Counted from the stretch's first letter, positions 33,814 through 43,246 are shown. The stretch is DNA of 64,000 bases from Macrococcus lamae (GCF_004359545.1 NZ_SCWB01000002.1:62001-126000); one strand, 5' to 3'. Notes: generated by a model from the letters alone, not told the origin. Made by a program: numbers and translations.

Positions 33814-34647
33814 ATGAACATTTCATTTAAAACTGTCATGATTGTCATACTAGGTTGTTTTATCTTTTCAATAGGAGTGAATACATTTATTATACCTGCC
33901 CATCTCGGGGAAGGGGGCGTCACGGGATTATCACTGACATTATTATATGCATTTGGCTGGTCCCCGGCCTGGACTACTTTGCTGATGAACTTAGTATTGC
34001 TTGTAGTCGGCTATAAATTTCTTTCTAAGCGCTCAATGGTTCTTACTATTGTCGCGGTTATCACTCTTGCAGTATTCCTGAAAGTAACAGAAAGCTGGCA
34101 GCTTCATCTGGATGAAGTGCTTGTCAGCACTGTATTCGGAGGATTTTTGGTAGGTATCGGTATCGGACTGATTGTTATCGTCGGAGGCACAACTGCCGGG
34201 ACGACTATTCTCGCGCGTATAGCTCATAAATATCTAGACGTCAGCACGTCTTATGCCCTATTGTTTTTTGATCTGATAGTCGTAGTGATTTCCCTCACAG
34301 TTATTCCGGTCGAAAAAGCTCTGCTGACAACACTTGGACTTTACATCGGGACAAAAGCGATGGATTTCATGATCGAAGGTCTGAACCCTAAGAAAGCCGT
34401 CACTATTATTTCACAGAATCCTGAACCCATTGCTAAAATGCTGGACGAAGATATCGGTCGGGGTGTGACTTTGCTTAACGGTAAAGGGTATTATACAAAG
34501 AGAGAAACAGATGTACTATACTGCGTTATTAATAAAATACAGCTTACCCGGGCAAAACGCATGATCCGAAAAATAGATGCAGAGGCCTTTGTTGTTGTCC
34601 ATGATGTGCGGGATGTGCTCGGAAACGGCTTTATACCAGAAGATTAA
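33814..34647 (+). CDS. YitT family membrane protein (DUF2179)
   Basis: A 277-residue protein with five to six N-terminal membrane segments (residues about 5-190) and a soluble C-terminal DUF2179 domain (about 200-270). Family patterns include IPAHLGEGGVTGLSLTLLYAFGW (about 27-49), the glycine-rich GGTTAGTTILARI (about 124-136) and the C-terminal TLLNGKGYYTKRETDVLYCVI. The function of this widespread Firmicute family is not settled. It lies 12 bases before nagB and shares its promoter, although no functional link is evident. AGAGGAG precedes the ATG. Confidence 0.9.
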   Translation: MNISFKTVMIVILGCFIFSIGVNTFIIPAHLGEGGVTGLSLTLLYAFGWSPAWTTLLMNLVLLVVGYKFLSKRSMVLTIVAVITLAVFLKVTESWQLHLDEVLVSTVFGGFLVGIGIGLIVIVGGTTAGTTILARIAHKYLDVSTSYALLFFDLIVVVISLTVIPVEKALLTTLGLYIGTKAMDFMIEGLNPKKAVTIISQNPEPIAKMLDEDIGRGVTLLNGKGYYTKRETDVLYCVINKIQLTRAKRMIRKIDAEAFVVVHDVRDVLGNGFIPED

Positions 34648-34659
34648 AAGGAGGCAGTT

Positions 34660-35394
34660 ATGAGATTCATTAATTTAGGCAGCAGACAGGATGCGAGTCA
34701 TTACGTAGCAATCGAGATGTTTAAAGAAATACATTACAACAAGTGTACACTTCTTGGACTGGCAACGGGTGGTACAATGAAAGACGTCTATCTTAAGCTG
34801 GTTGAATTATTGCAAGTGAATCATACGGATATCAGCTGTCTTGAAACATTTAATCTGGACGAGTACTTTATGCTTGATAAAAACGATCCAAATAGCTATA
34901 TGACTTATATGAAACAGCATTTATTCGATAAAATAGGGATGAAAGAATCACAGTTTCATCTGCCGGATAATGACGAAATTGATGTTGAAGAAGATAATGA
35001 AGCTTACGACCAGGCAATTAGAGAAAAAGGACCGCTTCATATTCAGCTGCTCGGAATAGGGGAGAACGGGCATATCGGTTTCAATGAACCTGGCACGCCG
35101 TTCAATAGTAAAACAAGACTCGTTGATTTGACAGAAACGACGATAGCAGCGAATTCACGTTATTTTGAAGATGAGGAAGAAGTACCGACAAAAGCTATTT
35201 CTATGGGAATTGATACCATCCTATCTTCAGAACGTATCATTCTACTCGCATTAGGGGAGAAGAAAGCAGAGATCATGGCTAAACTATACAGTATGAAAGC
35301 ACCTGATGAACTTATACCCGCGAGCAGTCTGCTGACTCATAAAAATGTAGAGATTGTTATGGACAATGCTACTGCGAGGTTAATTAAAAGATAA
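34660..35394 (+). CDS. nagB: Glucosamine-6-phosphate deaminase
   Basis: Converts glucosamine-6-phosphate to fructose-6-phosphate and ammonia. The 244-residue length matches short Gram-positive NagB. Motifs: GLATGGTMKDVY (phosphate loop, about residues 35-46), NLDEYFML (catalytic Asp and Glu, about 66-73) and LLGIGENGHIGFNEPGTPF (about 128-146) with the active-site His. NagA is not adjacent. AAAGGAGG lies before the ATG. Confidence 0.95.
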   Translation: MRFINLGSRQDASHYVAIEMFKEIHYNKCTLLGLATGGTMKDVYLKLVELLQVNHTDISCLETFNLDEYFMLDKNDPNSYMTYMKQHLFDKIGMKESQFHLPDNDEIDVEEDNEAYDQAIREKGPLHIQLLGIGENGHIGFNEPGTPFNSKTRLVDLTETTIAANSRYFEDEEEVPTKAISMGIDTILSSERIILLALGEKKAEIMAKLYSMKAPDELIPASSLLTHKNVEIVMDNATARLIKR

Positions 35395-35407
35395 GGATAT
35401 TAATGAA

Positions 35408-35439
35408 AACCGGTCGGCAATCTGTATTGCCGACCGGTT
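35408..35439. terminator. Strong stem between nagB and iruO
   Basis: Perfect 14-base arms (AACCGGTCGGCAAT and its complement) with a 4-base loop. The T-run on either strand is interrupted, but the stem stands between convergent genes and is most likely a bidirectional terminator. Confidence 0.75.
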
Positions 35440-35447
35440 GATATCTT

Positions 35448-36479
35448 TTATGTGAACATCTGCATGAGTTCTTCATTTTTTTCATTGAATACTTCGTTAT
35501 GGCTTGATACAGTTCCAGCTTCCTGTGCCTCAGGATTGATATAAGTTTTTGCCAGATTCGCCGCATTTGCTGCATCATGGAAACAGCCTGCGATTAACTG
35601 AACTTTACTGTCATGAGATAAAATATCTCCGACTGCGTATACTCCTTCAACATTAGTTGATGAATCTGCATTTCCTTTAATATAGAAATTATCTTTACGT
35701 TCTAATTTGACGTCACAGTTATCCAGCATATCGCATTCCATATGGAAACCATGATTGATAATCACATCGTCAATGAACAATTCGGATTTTTCTCGCGTCC
35801 GGCAATGTTCAATGATTACGGATTCTATATGATCATCTGTTGCCTGCAGTGAACTAATGGAATGACTCATCACTTTATTCACGCCGCGGTCGTCTAATTT
35901 GCGGACCATTTCCTCGTGCCCTTTGAAATCGTCTTTGCGACACAGAATATGAACACTTTTCGCAAATGGCGCAATTTCATAAGCCCAGTCTACTGCTGCA
36001 TTACCGCCGCCAGAAATTAATACACGTTTGTGTTCGAAGCGCTTCAATGATGGCACGACGTAGTGAAGGTTATTCACTTCATAACGTTCACAGCCTTCAA
36101 TCGCAAGTTTCATCGGCGAGATGATTCCGCTGCCGACTGCTATAATCACGGCTCTGGAGTAGAAGCTCGTCTTCTCTGTAACGACTTCGAAGTGCTGATG
36201 TCCGTGTTTAATAATATTCACGACTTTTTCATTCAAATTGACTTCCGGGTTAAAAGTCAGACCCTGCATAATCATTTCCGGTGCAATCATTGCTGCAGGT
36301 TTTGGCGCAATACCGCCGATATCCCATATGAATTTCTCAGGGTACAGATTAACCTTGCCGCCGAGCTTGTCATGATATTCAATAATGCGCACTTTCATTC
36401 CTCGTAATCCTGCATAGAACGCTGAGTAAAGACCTGCTGGACCGCCGCCAATTACTGTGACATCCAATATATTGTTCAT
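35448..36479 (-). CDS. iruO: IruO-like NADPH:ferric-siderophore/heme-degradation reductase (TrxR-like flavoprotein)
   Basis: A 343-residue FAD/NADPH flavoprotein of the thioredoxin-reductase fold. The FAD motif GGGPAG is at residues 11-16 and the NADPH motif ISGGGNAAVDW near 155-165. There is no CxxC pair, so it is not a thioredoxin reductase. Two roles fit such proteins: ferredoxin/flavodoxin-NADP reductase (YumC) or IruO, the S. aureus oxidoreductase that reduces hydroxamate siderophores and helps IsdI degrade heme. A Fur box overlapping its promoter -35, and divergence from fhuCBG, favour IruO. The ATG follows AAAGGAG on the reverse strand. Confidence 0.8.
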   Translation of the reverse strand: MNNILDVTVIGGGPAGLYSAFYAGLRGMKVRIIEYHDKLGGKVNLYPEKFIWDIGGIAPKPAAMIAPEMIMQGLTFNPEVNLNEKVVNIIKHGHQHFEVVTEKTSFYSRAVIIAVGSGIISPMKLAIEGCERYEVNNLHYVVPSLKRFEHKRVLISGGGNAAVDWAYEIAPFAKSVHILCRKDDFKGHEEMVRKLDDRGVNKVMSHSISSLQATDDHIESVIIEHCRTREKSELFIDDVIINHGFHMECDMLDNCDVKLERKDNFYIKGNADSSTNVEGVYAVGDILSHDSKVQLIAGCFHDAANAANLAKTYINPEAQEAGTVSSHNEVFNEKNEELMQMFT

Positions 36480-36523
36480 AGGAAATAGCTCCTTTAAAGG
36501 TAAGTTATCTTGATTTGATATAT

Positions 36524-36552
36524 ATTATACTATAAAATGAATGCATTGATAA
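36524..36552 (-). promoter_or_regulatory. Promoter of iruO with -35 inside the Fur box
   Basis: Reading leftward: TTATCA (complement of 36547-36552), a 17-base spacer and a perfect TATAAT (complement of 36524-36529). Its -35 overlaps the Fur site, so bound Fur should exclude RNA polymerase. Confidence 0.75.
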
Positions 36553-36566
36553 TGATTATCATTTAC
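36548..36566. promoter_or_regulatory. Fur box shared by iruO and fhuCBG
   Basis: GATAATGATTATCATTTAC matches the 19-base Fur consensus GATAATGATTATCATTATC in all but the last few positions. It lies between the two divergent iron genes. Confidence 0.9.
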
Positions 36567-36589
36567 AAAATTGTGAAAGAAGGATATTT

Positions 36590-37393
36590 ATGGGGAGATT
36601 AAGAGGAGATAATATTACGGTAAGCTATGATGACCATGAGATTATCAGAGGTTTGAGCGTCGATATTGCTGATCATAAAATTACTTCTATTATCGGTCCG
36701 AATGGGTGCGGAAAATCAACTTTATTAAAAGCACTGTCACGTATTATAGAAGTAAAACACGGACAAGTCATGCTCGATGGCACAAACATCCATCAATCTT
36801 CCACTAAGGAAGTGGCAAAAAAGATTGCAATTCTCCCTCAGTCACCTGTTGTGGCTGATGGATTAACAGTGAGTGAGCTTGTAAGTTACGGTCGTTTCCC
36901 GTACCAGAAGGGCTTTGGCAGATTGACGAAAGAAGACAAACAGACGATTGACTGGGCCTTGCGTTCTACTGGGACATATGAATTCAGATATCGACCTGTC
37001 AACGGATTAAGCGGCGGTCAAAGGCAGCGAGTCTGGATTGCTATGGCGCTCGCTCAAGAAACAGAGATCATTTTTCTTGATGAACCGACCACTTATCTTG
37101 ATATCTCCCATCAACTTGAAATTCTCGAACTGGTTCAATCATTGAATAAAGAACGCGGCACGACTATTATTATGGTGCTTCATGATATCAATCAGGCAGT
37201 CAGATTTTCTGACCATATCATCGCGATGAAAAAAGGTAAAATTGTGACTCAAGGTGCCATTACGGATGTATTGACTAACGAAGTACTTGAAGAAGTCTTT
37301 AATATTGATGCTGAACTGAGCACAGACCCTAGAACCGGAAAACCTATGCTCGTTACTTATGATTTACTTTGTAAGCATTACACACGGATTTAA
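36590..37393 (+). CDS. fhuC: Ferric hydroxamate ABC transporter ATPase FhuC
   Basis: Energises import of hydroxamate siderophores (and often other siderophores) through FhuB-FhuG. The 267-residue ATPase has Walker A GPNGCGKST (residues about 36-44), signature LSGGQRQRVWIAMAL, Walker B EIIFLDEPTTYLDIS and the His switch in MVLHDIN. These are typical of the iron-chelate class. It is the first gene of fhuCBG, 12 bases before fhuB, and lies 24 bases after a Fur box. Confidence 0.93.
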   Translation: MGRLRGDNITVSYDDHEIIRGLSVDIADHKITSIIGPNGCGKSTLLKALSRIIEVKHGQVMLDGTNIHQSSTKEVAKKIAILPQSPVVADGLTVSELVSYGRFPYQKGFGRLTKEDKQTIDWALRSTGTYEFRYRPVNGLSGGQRQRVWIAMALAQETEIIFLDEPTTYLDISHQLEILELVQSLNKERGTTIIMVLHDINQAVRFSDHIIAMKKGKIVTQGAITDVLTNEVLEEVFNIDAELSTDPRTGKPMLVTYDLLCKHYTRI

Positions 37394-37405
37394 GGAGTCC
37401 CATCA

Positions 37406-38404
37406 ATGAAGCTGAATAATAGAAGAAAGTTACCAATAAAATTATGGGGTGTTATCCTGCTTGCAGTCCTGCTGCTATTACTGATCCTGTCATTCTGTCT
37501 TGGCAGTGAAAATTATTCATTGCAGGAGGTTTATAACGCACTGTTCAACTACCGTAATATTGAGAGTCATAACATTATCAGGGATATTCGTATTCCCCGG
37601 GAAATTGCAGCAGTACTTGTTGGTATGGCTCTAGCATGCAGCGGTGCGATTATGCAAGGAGTTACAAAGAACGCCCTTGCTGATCCATCACTTCTTGGAT
37701 TGAATGCAGGCGCTTCAATGGTGATCAGTATTCTCCTTGCTATTAACTCTGGAGCGAATTTTCTGGCTCTGATGATTGCTGGTTTCATCGGTGCTGTTAT
37801 TGGAGGCTCGATTGTCATGTTGATCGGTATGTCGCGACGCGGCGGCTTTAATACGATGCGTATTATATTAGCTGGGGCCGCTGTCACTGCCTTACTCACT
37901 GCTCTTGCTGATGGCATTGCATTGTTCTTTAAAATTAATCAAAGTATTACATTTTTTATAGCCGGCGGTGTTGCCGGCACAACGTGGCAGCAAATCTTTT
38001 ATGCGGCACCGGTCATTATAAGTGTGCTGCTTATTACTACAATAGGTGCAAGACAACTCACCGCTCTCAGTCTTGGAGAAGAAATGGCACAAGGATTAGG
38101 AGTGAATACAGGTGTTATTAGAACAGTATTCTCAATTCTGACGATGATCCTTGCCGGTGTTGCTGTTGCGTTAGTAGGATCACTCGCGTTTGTCGGTCTG
38201 ATGGTTCCTCATATTGCTCGTTTTATAGTTGGCACCGATTACCGTCTGATCATTCCTTTTTCAGCGCTGATCGGCGGAACATTCATCGTTATAGCTGACA
38301 TTGTTGCTCGAATGACCGGTGAAAACCCGCTAGGCGCCATTATATCTCTGGTCGGTGTCCCATTCTTTATCTACCTAGTAAGAAGGGACGGTAAAATCTT
38401 ATGA
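37406..38404 (+). CDS. fhuB: Ferric hydroxamate ABC transporter permease FhuB
   Basis: A 332-residue FecCD-family permease with about nine hydrophobic segments. Signatures: IRDIRIPREIAAVLVGMALACSGAIMQGVTKNALADPSLLGLNAG (residues about 50-94) and the coupling region GSLAFVGLMVPHIARFIVGTDYRLIIP near the C-terminus. It overlaps the next permease by 4 bases, and together they form the FhuBG heterodimer. AAGGAGT precedes the ATG. Confidence 0.92.
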   Translation: MKLNNRRKLPIKLWGVILLAVLLLLLILSFCLGSENYSLQEVYNALFNYRNIESHNIIRDIRIPREIAAVLVGMALACSGAIMQGVTKNALADPSLLGLNAGASMVISILLAINSGANFLALMIAGFIGAVIGGSIVMLIGMSRRGGFNTMRIILAGAAVTALLTALADGIALFFKINQSITFFIAGGVAGTTWQQIFYAAPVIISVLLITTIGARQLTALSLGEEMAQGLGVNTGVIRTVFSILTMILAGVAVALVGSLAFVGLMVPHIARFIVGTDYRLIIPFSALIGGTFIVIADIVARMTGENPLGAIISLVGVPFFIYLVRRDGKIL

Positions 38405-39417
38405 TAGAAGCACATAAAAAAAGACGTCAAAATATTTATTTCATCATCTTATCGATTCTACTGCTCGGTGTAATGGCGCTCAGTATGACGACTGGTGATT
38501 TTAAAATGAGCTTCACTGAGTTTTTCAGAACATTATTGGGTCAGGGAACGTCAACTGAGCAGATGATTCTTTATGAATTTCGTATGCCGCGGCTGCTTGT
38601 CACTATATTAAGTGGTGCTGCGCTGGCGCTGAGCGGAGGGCTTCTGCAAAGCATTACGAAGAATCCACTCGCTGATCCTGGAATTATCGGAATTAACGCC
38701 GGCAGTGGTTTTGCCATCGTATTTCTTATTATGTTCATCCCGGTAGACAGTACTACATTCATCTACACATTACCGTTATTCAGTTTACTTGGTGGTGTGT
38801 TAACGGCACTGATCATATTTGTTCTGAGCTATAAAAAACTGGAAGGGATCAATCCGGTCCGGATGGTTCTGATGGGTGTCGGATTGGCTACAGCACTTAG
38901 CGGTGCATCTATTATGATGACGACTACATTTAACAAGGACCAGATTGAGTTTGTATCCACATGGTTTGCGGGAAGTATTTGGGGAGATACATGGCCTTTT
39001 GCAATGATGCTGGGAATTATAATTCTGATAATCGTTCCGTTTGTATTTATGCGAGCGAATATCCTTAATATATTGAACACACATGATCATATATCGCGTG
39101 GTGTCGGTATCAATGTAGGAAGACAGAATATCATCATAGTGCTGCTCGCTGTTCTTCTGAGTTCTAGTGCTGTTGCAGTAAGCGGAGGGATTGGGTTCAT
39201 CGGGCTTCTCGGTCCACATATTGCAAGAAGTATGGTTGGACCAAGACATCAGCTGTTTATGCCTCTTGCACTGCTGATCGGTGCAATATTGCTGGCGCTT
39301 TCTGATACGCTTGGTAGAGTGCTGCTTCAGCCTCAAGGTATACCGGCAGGAATCATCGTAAGTATTATCGGTGCTCCTTACTTCTTATATTTGATGAGCA
39401 GGAAGACGCAATTTTAG
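38401..39417 (+). CDS. fhuG: Ferric hydroxamate ABC transporter permease FhuG
   Basis: A 338-residue second FecCD permease with the same layout: EFRMPRLLVTILSGAALALSGGLLQSITKNPLADPGIIGINAG (residues about 59-101) and GGIGFIGLLGPHIARSMVGPRHQLFMP near 262-288. The start overlaps the fhuB stop (ATGA), so translation is coupled. The operon ends here at a strong terminator. FhuD is encoded separately at 11-12 kb. Confidence 0.92.
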   Translation: MIEAHKKRRQNIYFIILSILLLGVMALSMTTGDFKMSFTEFFRTLLGQGTSTEQMILYEFRMPRLLVTILSGAALALSGGLLQSITKNPLADPGIIGINAGSGFAIVFLIMFIPVDSTTFIYTLPLFSLLGGVLTALIIFVLSYKKLEGINPVRMVLMGVGLATALSGASIMMTTTFNKDQIEFVSTWFAGSIWGDTWPFAMMLGIIILIIVPFVFMRANILNILNTHDHISRGVGINVGRQNIIIVLLAVLLSSSAVAVSGGIGFIGLLGPHIARSMVGPRHQLFMPLALLIGAILLALSDTLGRVLLQPQGIPAGIIVSIIGAPYFLYLMSRKTQF

Positions 39418-39449
39418 CTCAACTCAATACAGATAGTTGGTTCAAATAT

Positions 39450-39491
39450 AAATAACGCGAATGGAACTGAAAAATTCCATTCGCGTTATTT
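39450..39491. terminator. Bidirectional intrinsic terminator
   Basis: Perfect 17-base arms (AAATAACGCGAATGGAA and complement) around an 8-base loop. It overlaps the last codon of the convergent YhgE/Pip gene. Confidence 0.9.
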
Positions 39492-40935
39492 ATTTGATTT
39501 CACTTGCTTTATACAACCACGGAATTCTGTTCTTAACAATATAGCTGATGTACAGCAGCCCAAGCATCAATAGCCCGATGGAAGCAATAATAGTAATAGA
39601 AGTTGTAAATGGCACATTTCCTTCAAAGCCGAATATTGATTCTCTAAGTGCTTTAATGACATAAGTCATCGGTGAAAATACATGCAGTGTTTGAAAGAAC
39701 GGGCTGGTCAGCTGAATAGGGAACGTTCCTTCACTTGACCCGAGCTGTAAAATCAGAATGATAATAGCAAGGAATTTGCCGATATTGCTGAACGCAGCAG
39801 TCAGGAAGCAAACGATAAACATCGCTGTAAGAGACCATAGGATGAGAGTCAGTGTAAAGTGCATTGTATTATCAATTTCTATCTTCATGACGAAAATGGT
39901 GAATAGCGCGAGCAGTAACCCTTGCAACAATCCGTAGCCTGCAATAAGCAGTGATTTACTTGCCCACCAGCTGTGTGCGCGTTCTCGTATGCCGATTCGT
40001 TTATCGACGGGATAGATGGAGACAAATGCAATGGCGCCGACGTAGAGACTTAAGCTCAGAACATATGGTGCAAAACTTTGCCCGTAGTTTTCTACTTGAG
40101 TGACGTCATTTTCAGTTAGTTTCACAGGATCACTGATTGTTTCAGCATTGATTTTCTGAAATGAGCGCGTTTCCAGCTGTTTAACACTATTATCAAGCTG
40201 TGCAGTCATTTGGTCAGTCCCTGAAGCAAGTGATGTTAATCCGGAAGTGATTCGTTTTGAGCCTTCAGTCAGTTGAATGACACTCTGATTTTGCGGAGAA
40301 GGAAGTACAGCCTGCAAAGTTTCCAGCCCATTTGTCACTTCGTTATTTCCGTCAGCAAGCTGTCGTTCGCTCTCTTGCATATTCTTTAAGTTGCGGGAAA
40401 GTTTTTCCGAGTTCTGTTCCATATCATTTACTGACTTGAAGATTTTCTTCAAGTAAAGTTCTCGAATAGCGAGGGACACATTTTCTTTCACTGCCTGAGC
40501 ACTTTTATCCCCGATGCTCTGGCCGGAATAACTGTAACCCGGGTTTTTCTTAACTAAAATAGTCACTTGTTCCGGGTTATCTTCAAGCATCGTACCGGCA
40601 TGTTCTGAAAAATCTTCAGGAAGACGAATAACAGCGAAGTACTTCCCTTCTGTAATTCCTCTTGAAGCGCTCTCTCTGTCAACAAAAGTCCACTTGAAGT
40701 TGTCATTTTTCTTCAGTTTGTTGACAACCTGTTCACCTAAGTTTTCATTATTTCCCTGAATTTTTGCACCGTTGTCCTCATTGACGACAGCAATAGGAAG
40801 ATCCCGGGTCTGCCCGTACGGATCCCACATTGAATAAATGAATACTGCACTATAAATAATAGGAAGGAATAATAAGACGGATAACGCGATTAACAGAAAC
40901 TTTTTACTGACAATATACTTTAAATCTTTGAACAA
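39490..40935 (-). CDS. YhgE/Pip family membrane protein
   Basis: A 481-residue protein using the TTG at 40935, which has AGGAGG eight bases upstream; a longer in-frame reading from 40986 is possible but lacks this support. An N-terminal membrane helix (KKFLLIALSVLLFLPIIYSAVFIYSMWDPYG) leads to a large extracellular part with PIAVVNEDNGA and a helical region rich in Gln, Glu and Asn. Five membrane helices near the C-terminus (about 310-475) follow. The layout matches YhgE/Pip proteins, related to ABC-2 permeases and phage-infection proteins, and to the membrane part of EsaA. The function is unclear. Confidence 0.82.
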   Translation of the reverse strand: MFKDLKYIVSKKFLLIALSVLLFLPIIYSAVFIYSMWDPYGQTRDLPIAVVNEDNGAKIQGNNENLGEQVVNKLKKNDNFKWTFVDRESASRGITEGKYFAVIRLPEDFSEHAGTMLEDNPEQVTILVKKNPGYSYSGQSIGDKSAQAVKENVSLAIRELYLKKIFKSVNDMEQNSEKLSRNLKNMQESERQLADGNNEVTNGLETLQAVLPSPQNQSVIQLTEGSKRITSGLTSLASGTDQMTAQLDNSVKQLETRSFQKINAETISDPVKLTENDVTQVENYGQSFAPYVLSLSLYVGAIAFVSIYPVDKRIGIRERAHSWWASKSLLIAGYGLLQGLLLALFTIFVMKIEIDNTMHFTLTLILWSLTAMFIVCFLTAAFSNIGKFLAIIILILQLGSSEGTFPIQLTSPFFQTLHVFSPMTYVIKALRESIFGFEGNVPFTTSITIIASIGLLMLGLLYISYIVKNRIPWLYKASEIK

Positions 40936-41069
40936 TTGTTGGTCCTCCTTTTTATTCCAATGGTATAATGTTTTTCCAAAAGGCATGGAAAATGATTTGA
41001 TTTTAATTGTTTTTTTTGTTGTAATGGATACTGTATAAAAATTTTTTCATGAAAGAAAGGTTTAATTCT

Positions 41070-42131
41070 ATGAAAAAAACTTACTTTCCAGAAATTTCTT
41101 TTGTCAGGGCGATTGCATGCCTTTTGGTTATCTTAACGCATGTAACACTTGCATATCCAATAGAACACTTGAATTCTCCAACTTTATTTACTCTGCTCAT
41201 CAATCAGCTGGCCCGGGTAGGAACCCCTATCTTTGCATTAATCAGCGGTTTATTGCTATTTAACTCTTCAAAAAATAAAAAATTAAACATTAAAACATTT
41301 TATAAGACCCGCTTCGATAAAATAGTGATCCCCTATTTATTCTGGACAATAATATACCTTATTTTAGTGAAACTGACTCATGCGCAATCTTTTCAGATGA
41401 AAGATATGATGCGTTATATTTTTCTAGGAGAAGGCTATGTTCACCTTTATTTTATGGTTGTTGTCATTCAATTTTATTTACTTTTTCCGTTGATTACGAA
41501 GTTCATTAATAGAAACAATATATTAGTCGTCACATTAATCACTACGGCTTTCACTGCTGGATGGTATTTAATAAGAAATGATCAACCATTTGACTTGTTC
41601 TTGCATCGTGCATTTTTACTGAACTGGCTAGCCTACTTTTTTATGGGTGGCTTTATGGCATTGCATATGGATAAAGTTAAAATATGGTGCAGCCAACACT
41701 TCAGCAGTCTTAGTATCGCAGTGCTAGTCAGTATTATTTTAATGCTGGCAGAGATGAAGCTACCTCATCTCTATCAATCAGATCGTGTCGCAAATTTGTT
41801 GTTTGTACCCGTGTTTACTGCATTTTTCATGTCACTCTTCCATGTAAAAGCAAACGATAGATGGAAAAGTATACTGGAATACATTGGTGACCGTTCAATG
41901 GGCATTTATTTAGTTCATCTACTCGTCATCGGTGTAATGGGGAATATTCTGCCGGCATCATTCTGGAATCCGGATTTTATGTTCATTCATTATATACTTG
42001 TCATTCTATGTACGTTAGCCGTCACTGAAATCATTGTTACGATTCCAAAAAGCTACTATGTCTTTCCAGTGTCAAAACGCATCACTATAAACAGACAGGA
42101 ACTCATCAAGCATTCATTTTATGTGAGATAA
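41070..42131 (+). CDS. Acyltransferase 3 family membrane protein
   Basis: A 353-residue protein with about ten hydrophobic segments. It opens with FPEISFVRAIACLLVILTHV, the acyltransferase-3 signature with its Arg and His, and it holds RVGTPIFALISGLLLF. I take ATG 41070, since GAAAGG lies nine bases upstream; an ATG at 41049 has none. This family moves acetyl or succinyl groups to extracellular polymers, and IcaC and wall O-acetyltransferases are relatives. No ica genes are nearby, so the acceptor is unknown. It is a single gene close to the lone GTPase. Confidence 0.82.
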   Translation: MKKTYFPEISFVRAIACLLVILTHVTLAYPIEHLNSPTLFTLLINQLARVGTPIFALISGLLLFNSSKNKKLNIKTFYKTRFDKIVIPYLFWTIIYLILVKLTHAQSFQMKDMMRYIFLGEGYVHLYFMVVVIQFYLLFPLITKFINRNNILVVTLITTAFTAGWYLIRNDQPFDLFLHRAFLLNWLAYFFMGGFMALHMDKVKIWCSQHFSSLSIAVLVSIILMLAEMKLPHLYQSDRVANLLFVPVFTAFFMSLFHVKANDRWKSILEYIGDRSMGIYLVHLLVIGVMGNILPASFWNPDFMFIHYILVILCTLAVTEIIVTIPKSYYVFPVSKRITINRQELIKHSFYVR

Positions 42132-42189
42132 TGAGTGTGGAACGCTATATTAATGGGAATAAAGACAAAAAAAGCGATGGAGTGAGGAC

Positions 42190-43236
42190 ATGGAAATTCA
42201 TCCGTTAGTGACATCATATCAACGATTTGTAGCTAATCGGTCTGATCATAAAATAGGAGTTATTGGTCAGCCGGATGCCGGTAAAAGCAGTCTCATCAAT
42301 GCTTTAGTTAAGAATGCAGGCGCGCATACATCTGTCCATACGGATGCGACTCTTGAAACTAAAGATTATTCATTCAATACGTATGGCACTCTCGTAGACT
42401 TTCCAGGTGTAGGAACTGAAGAAGTAACTGCTGCTCATTATAAGAAGTTAATTCAGCAAAGCGGAATCAATGATTTTGTCTATGTTTTTGAAAGCAAGAT
42501 AAAAGAGGCGGATATAGAACTGTTTAAGTATCTGGCTAAAAATGAAAAGCATATCATCTTCGCCTATAATAAAACAGATGCGTTAGTGGATATAACAAAT
42601 CAAGATAGCGTAGACGATCTGAAACGGGATAAAGATACTGAGTTGAAAGTGACATTGAAACCTTATATAAAAAATCCATTGTCCTATTTTTTCATCAGTA
42701 CACTGACGAATGAAGGAATCGAACTCATTAAACAGGAAATAGCTGAATTATTTGAGAGGCAGCAACAAGATTATAACGAGAAATATAAAACTGAAGAAAT
42801 GCTTGAAAGCTTTTTAAATTATAAGACAAATTCGCTGCTGCCAAAACTATTCACACCGAGTTTCAAGGAAATCGTTATGAAGAAAAATTATCAGTCACTC
42901 GAACGAACGATTTTGAACCATTTCAAACTTCAGGAAGACGACATAATGATTCATAACAAAGAATGGCCGACGATTCAGAACCATATGGATAAGTTTGATA
43001 ATGAAGAAACGAAAGAAAAAGTATCCACTTTAAAGGAAATTGCAAAGATTGCTCAGTTGCTACGGACGGCGTTTAAGTTGAAAACACTCAACCCTGTTAC
43101 GACAGGAATAGGAGCATTGCTTGAATCAGGTGCTGTAAACGCATTCCCTATGCTCCAAGGATTAACGAATTATATTAGTGAAATTAAAGATATCGCAAGA
43201 AATATTATAAAATCATCTCAAGAGGAAGCTGAATAA
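42190..43236 (+). CDS. Dynamin/IRG-like or Era-like GTPase, 348 aa
   Basis: A GTP-binding protein with G1 GQPDAGKSS (residues 26-34), G3 DFPGVG (70-75) and G4 NKTD (127-130). The Pro and Ala in the P-loop replace the more common residues but keep GKSS. After the G domain (about 1-185) comes a helical charged region and a C-terminal segment with hydrophobic helices (LLRTAFKLKTLNPVTTGIGALLESGAVNAFPML), possibly membrane-touching. The shape recalls bacterial relatives of immunity-related GTPases (IRG) or the YcjX/YcjF group. I know no close named homologue. It stands alone, with GGAGTGAGG before its ATG and a strong terminator. Confidence 0.72.
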   Translation: MEIHPLVTSYQRFVANRSDHKIGVIGQPDAGKSSLINALVKNAGAHTSVHTDATLETKDYSFNTYGTLVDFPGVGTEEVTAAHYKKLIQQSGINDFVYVFESKIKEADIELFKYLAKNEKHIIFAYNKTDALVDITNQDSVDDLKRDKDTELKVTLKPYIKNPLSYFFISTLTNEGIELIKQEIAELFERQQQDYNEKYKTEEMLESFLNYKTNSLLPKLFTPSFKEIVMKKNYQSLERTILNHFKLQEDDIMIHNKEWPTIQNHMDKFDNEETKEKVSTLKEIAKIAQLLRTAFKLKTLNPVTTGIGALLESGAVNAFPMLQGLTNYISEIKDIARNIIKSSQEEAE

Positions 43237-43246
43237 GCAGCTTCCT

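Noticed and set aside
41070..42131. Assignment of the acyltransferase as IcaC
   Set aside because: Similarity is only at the level of the acyltransferase-3 family, and icaADB genes are absent from the neighbourhood.
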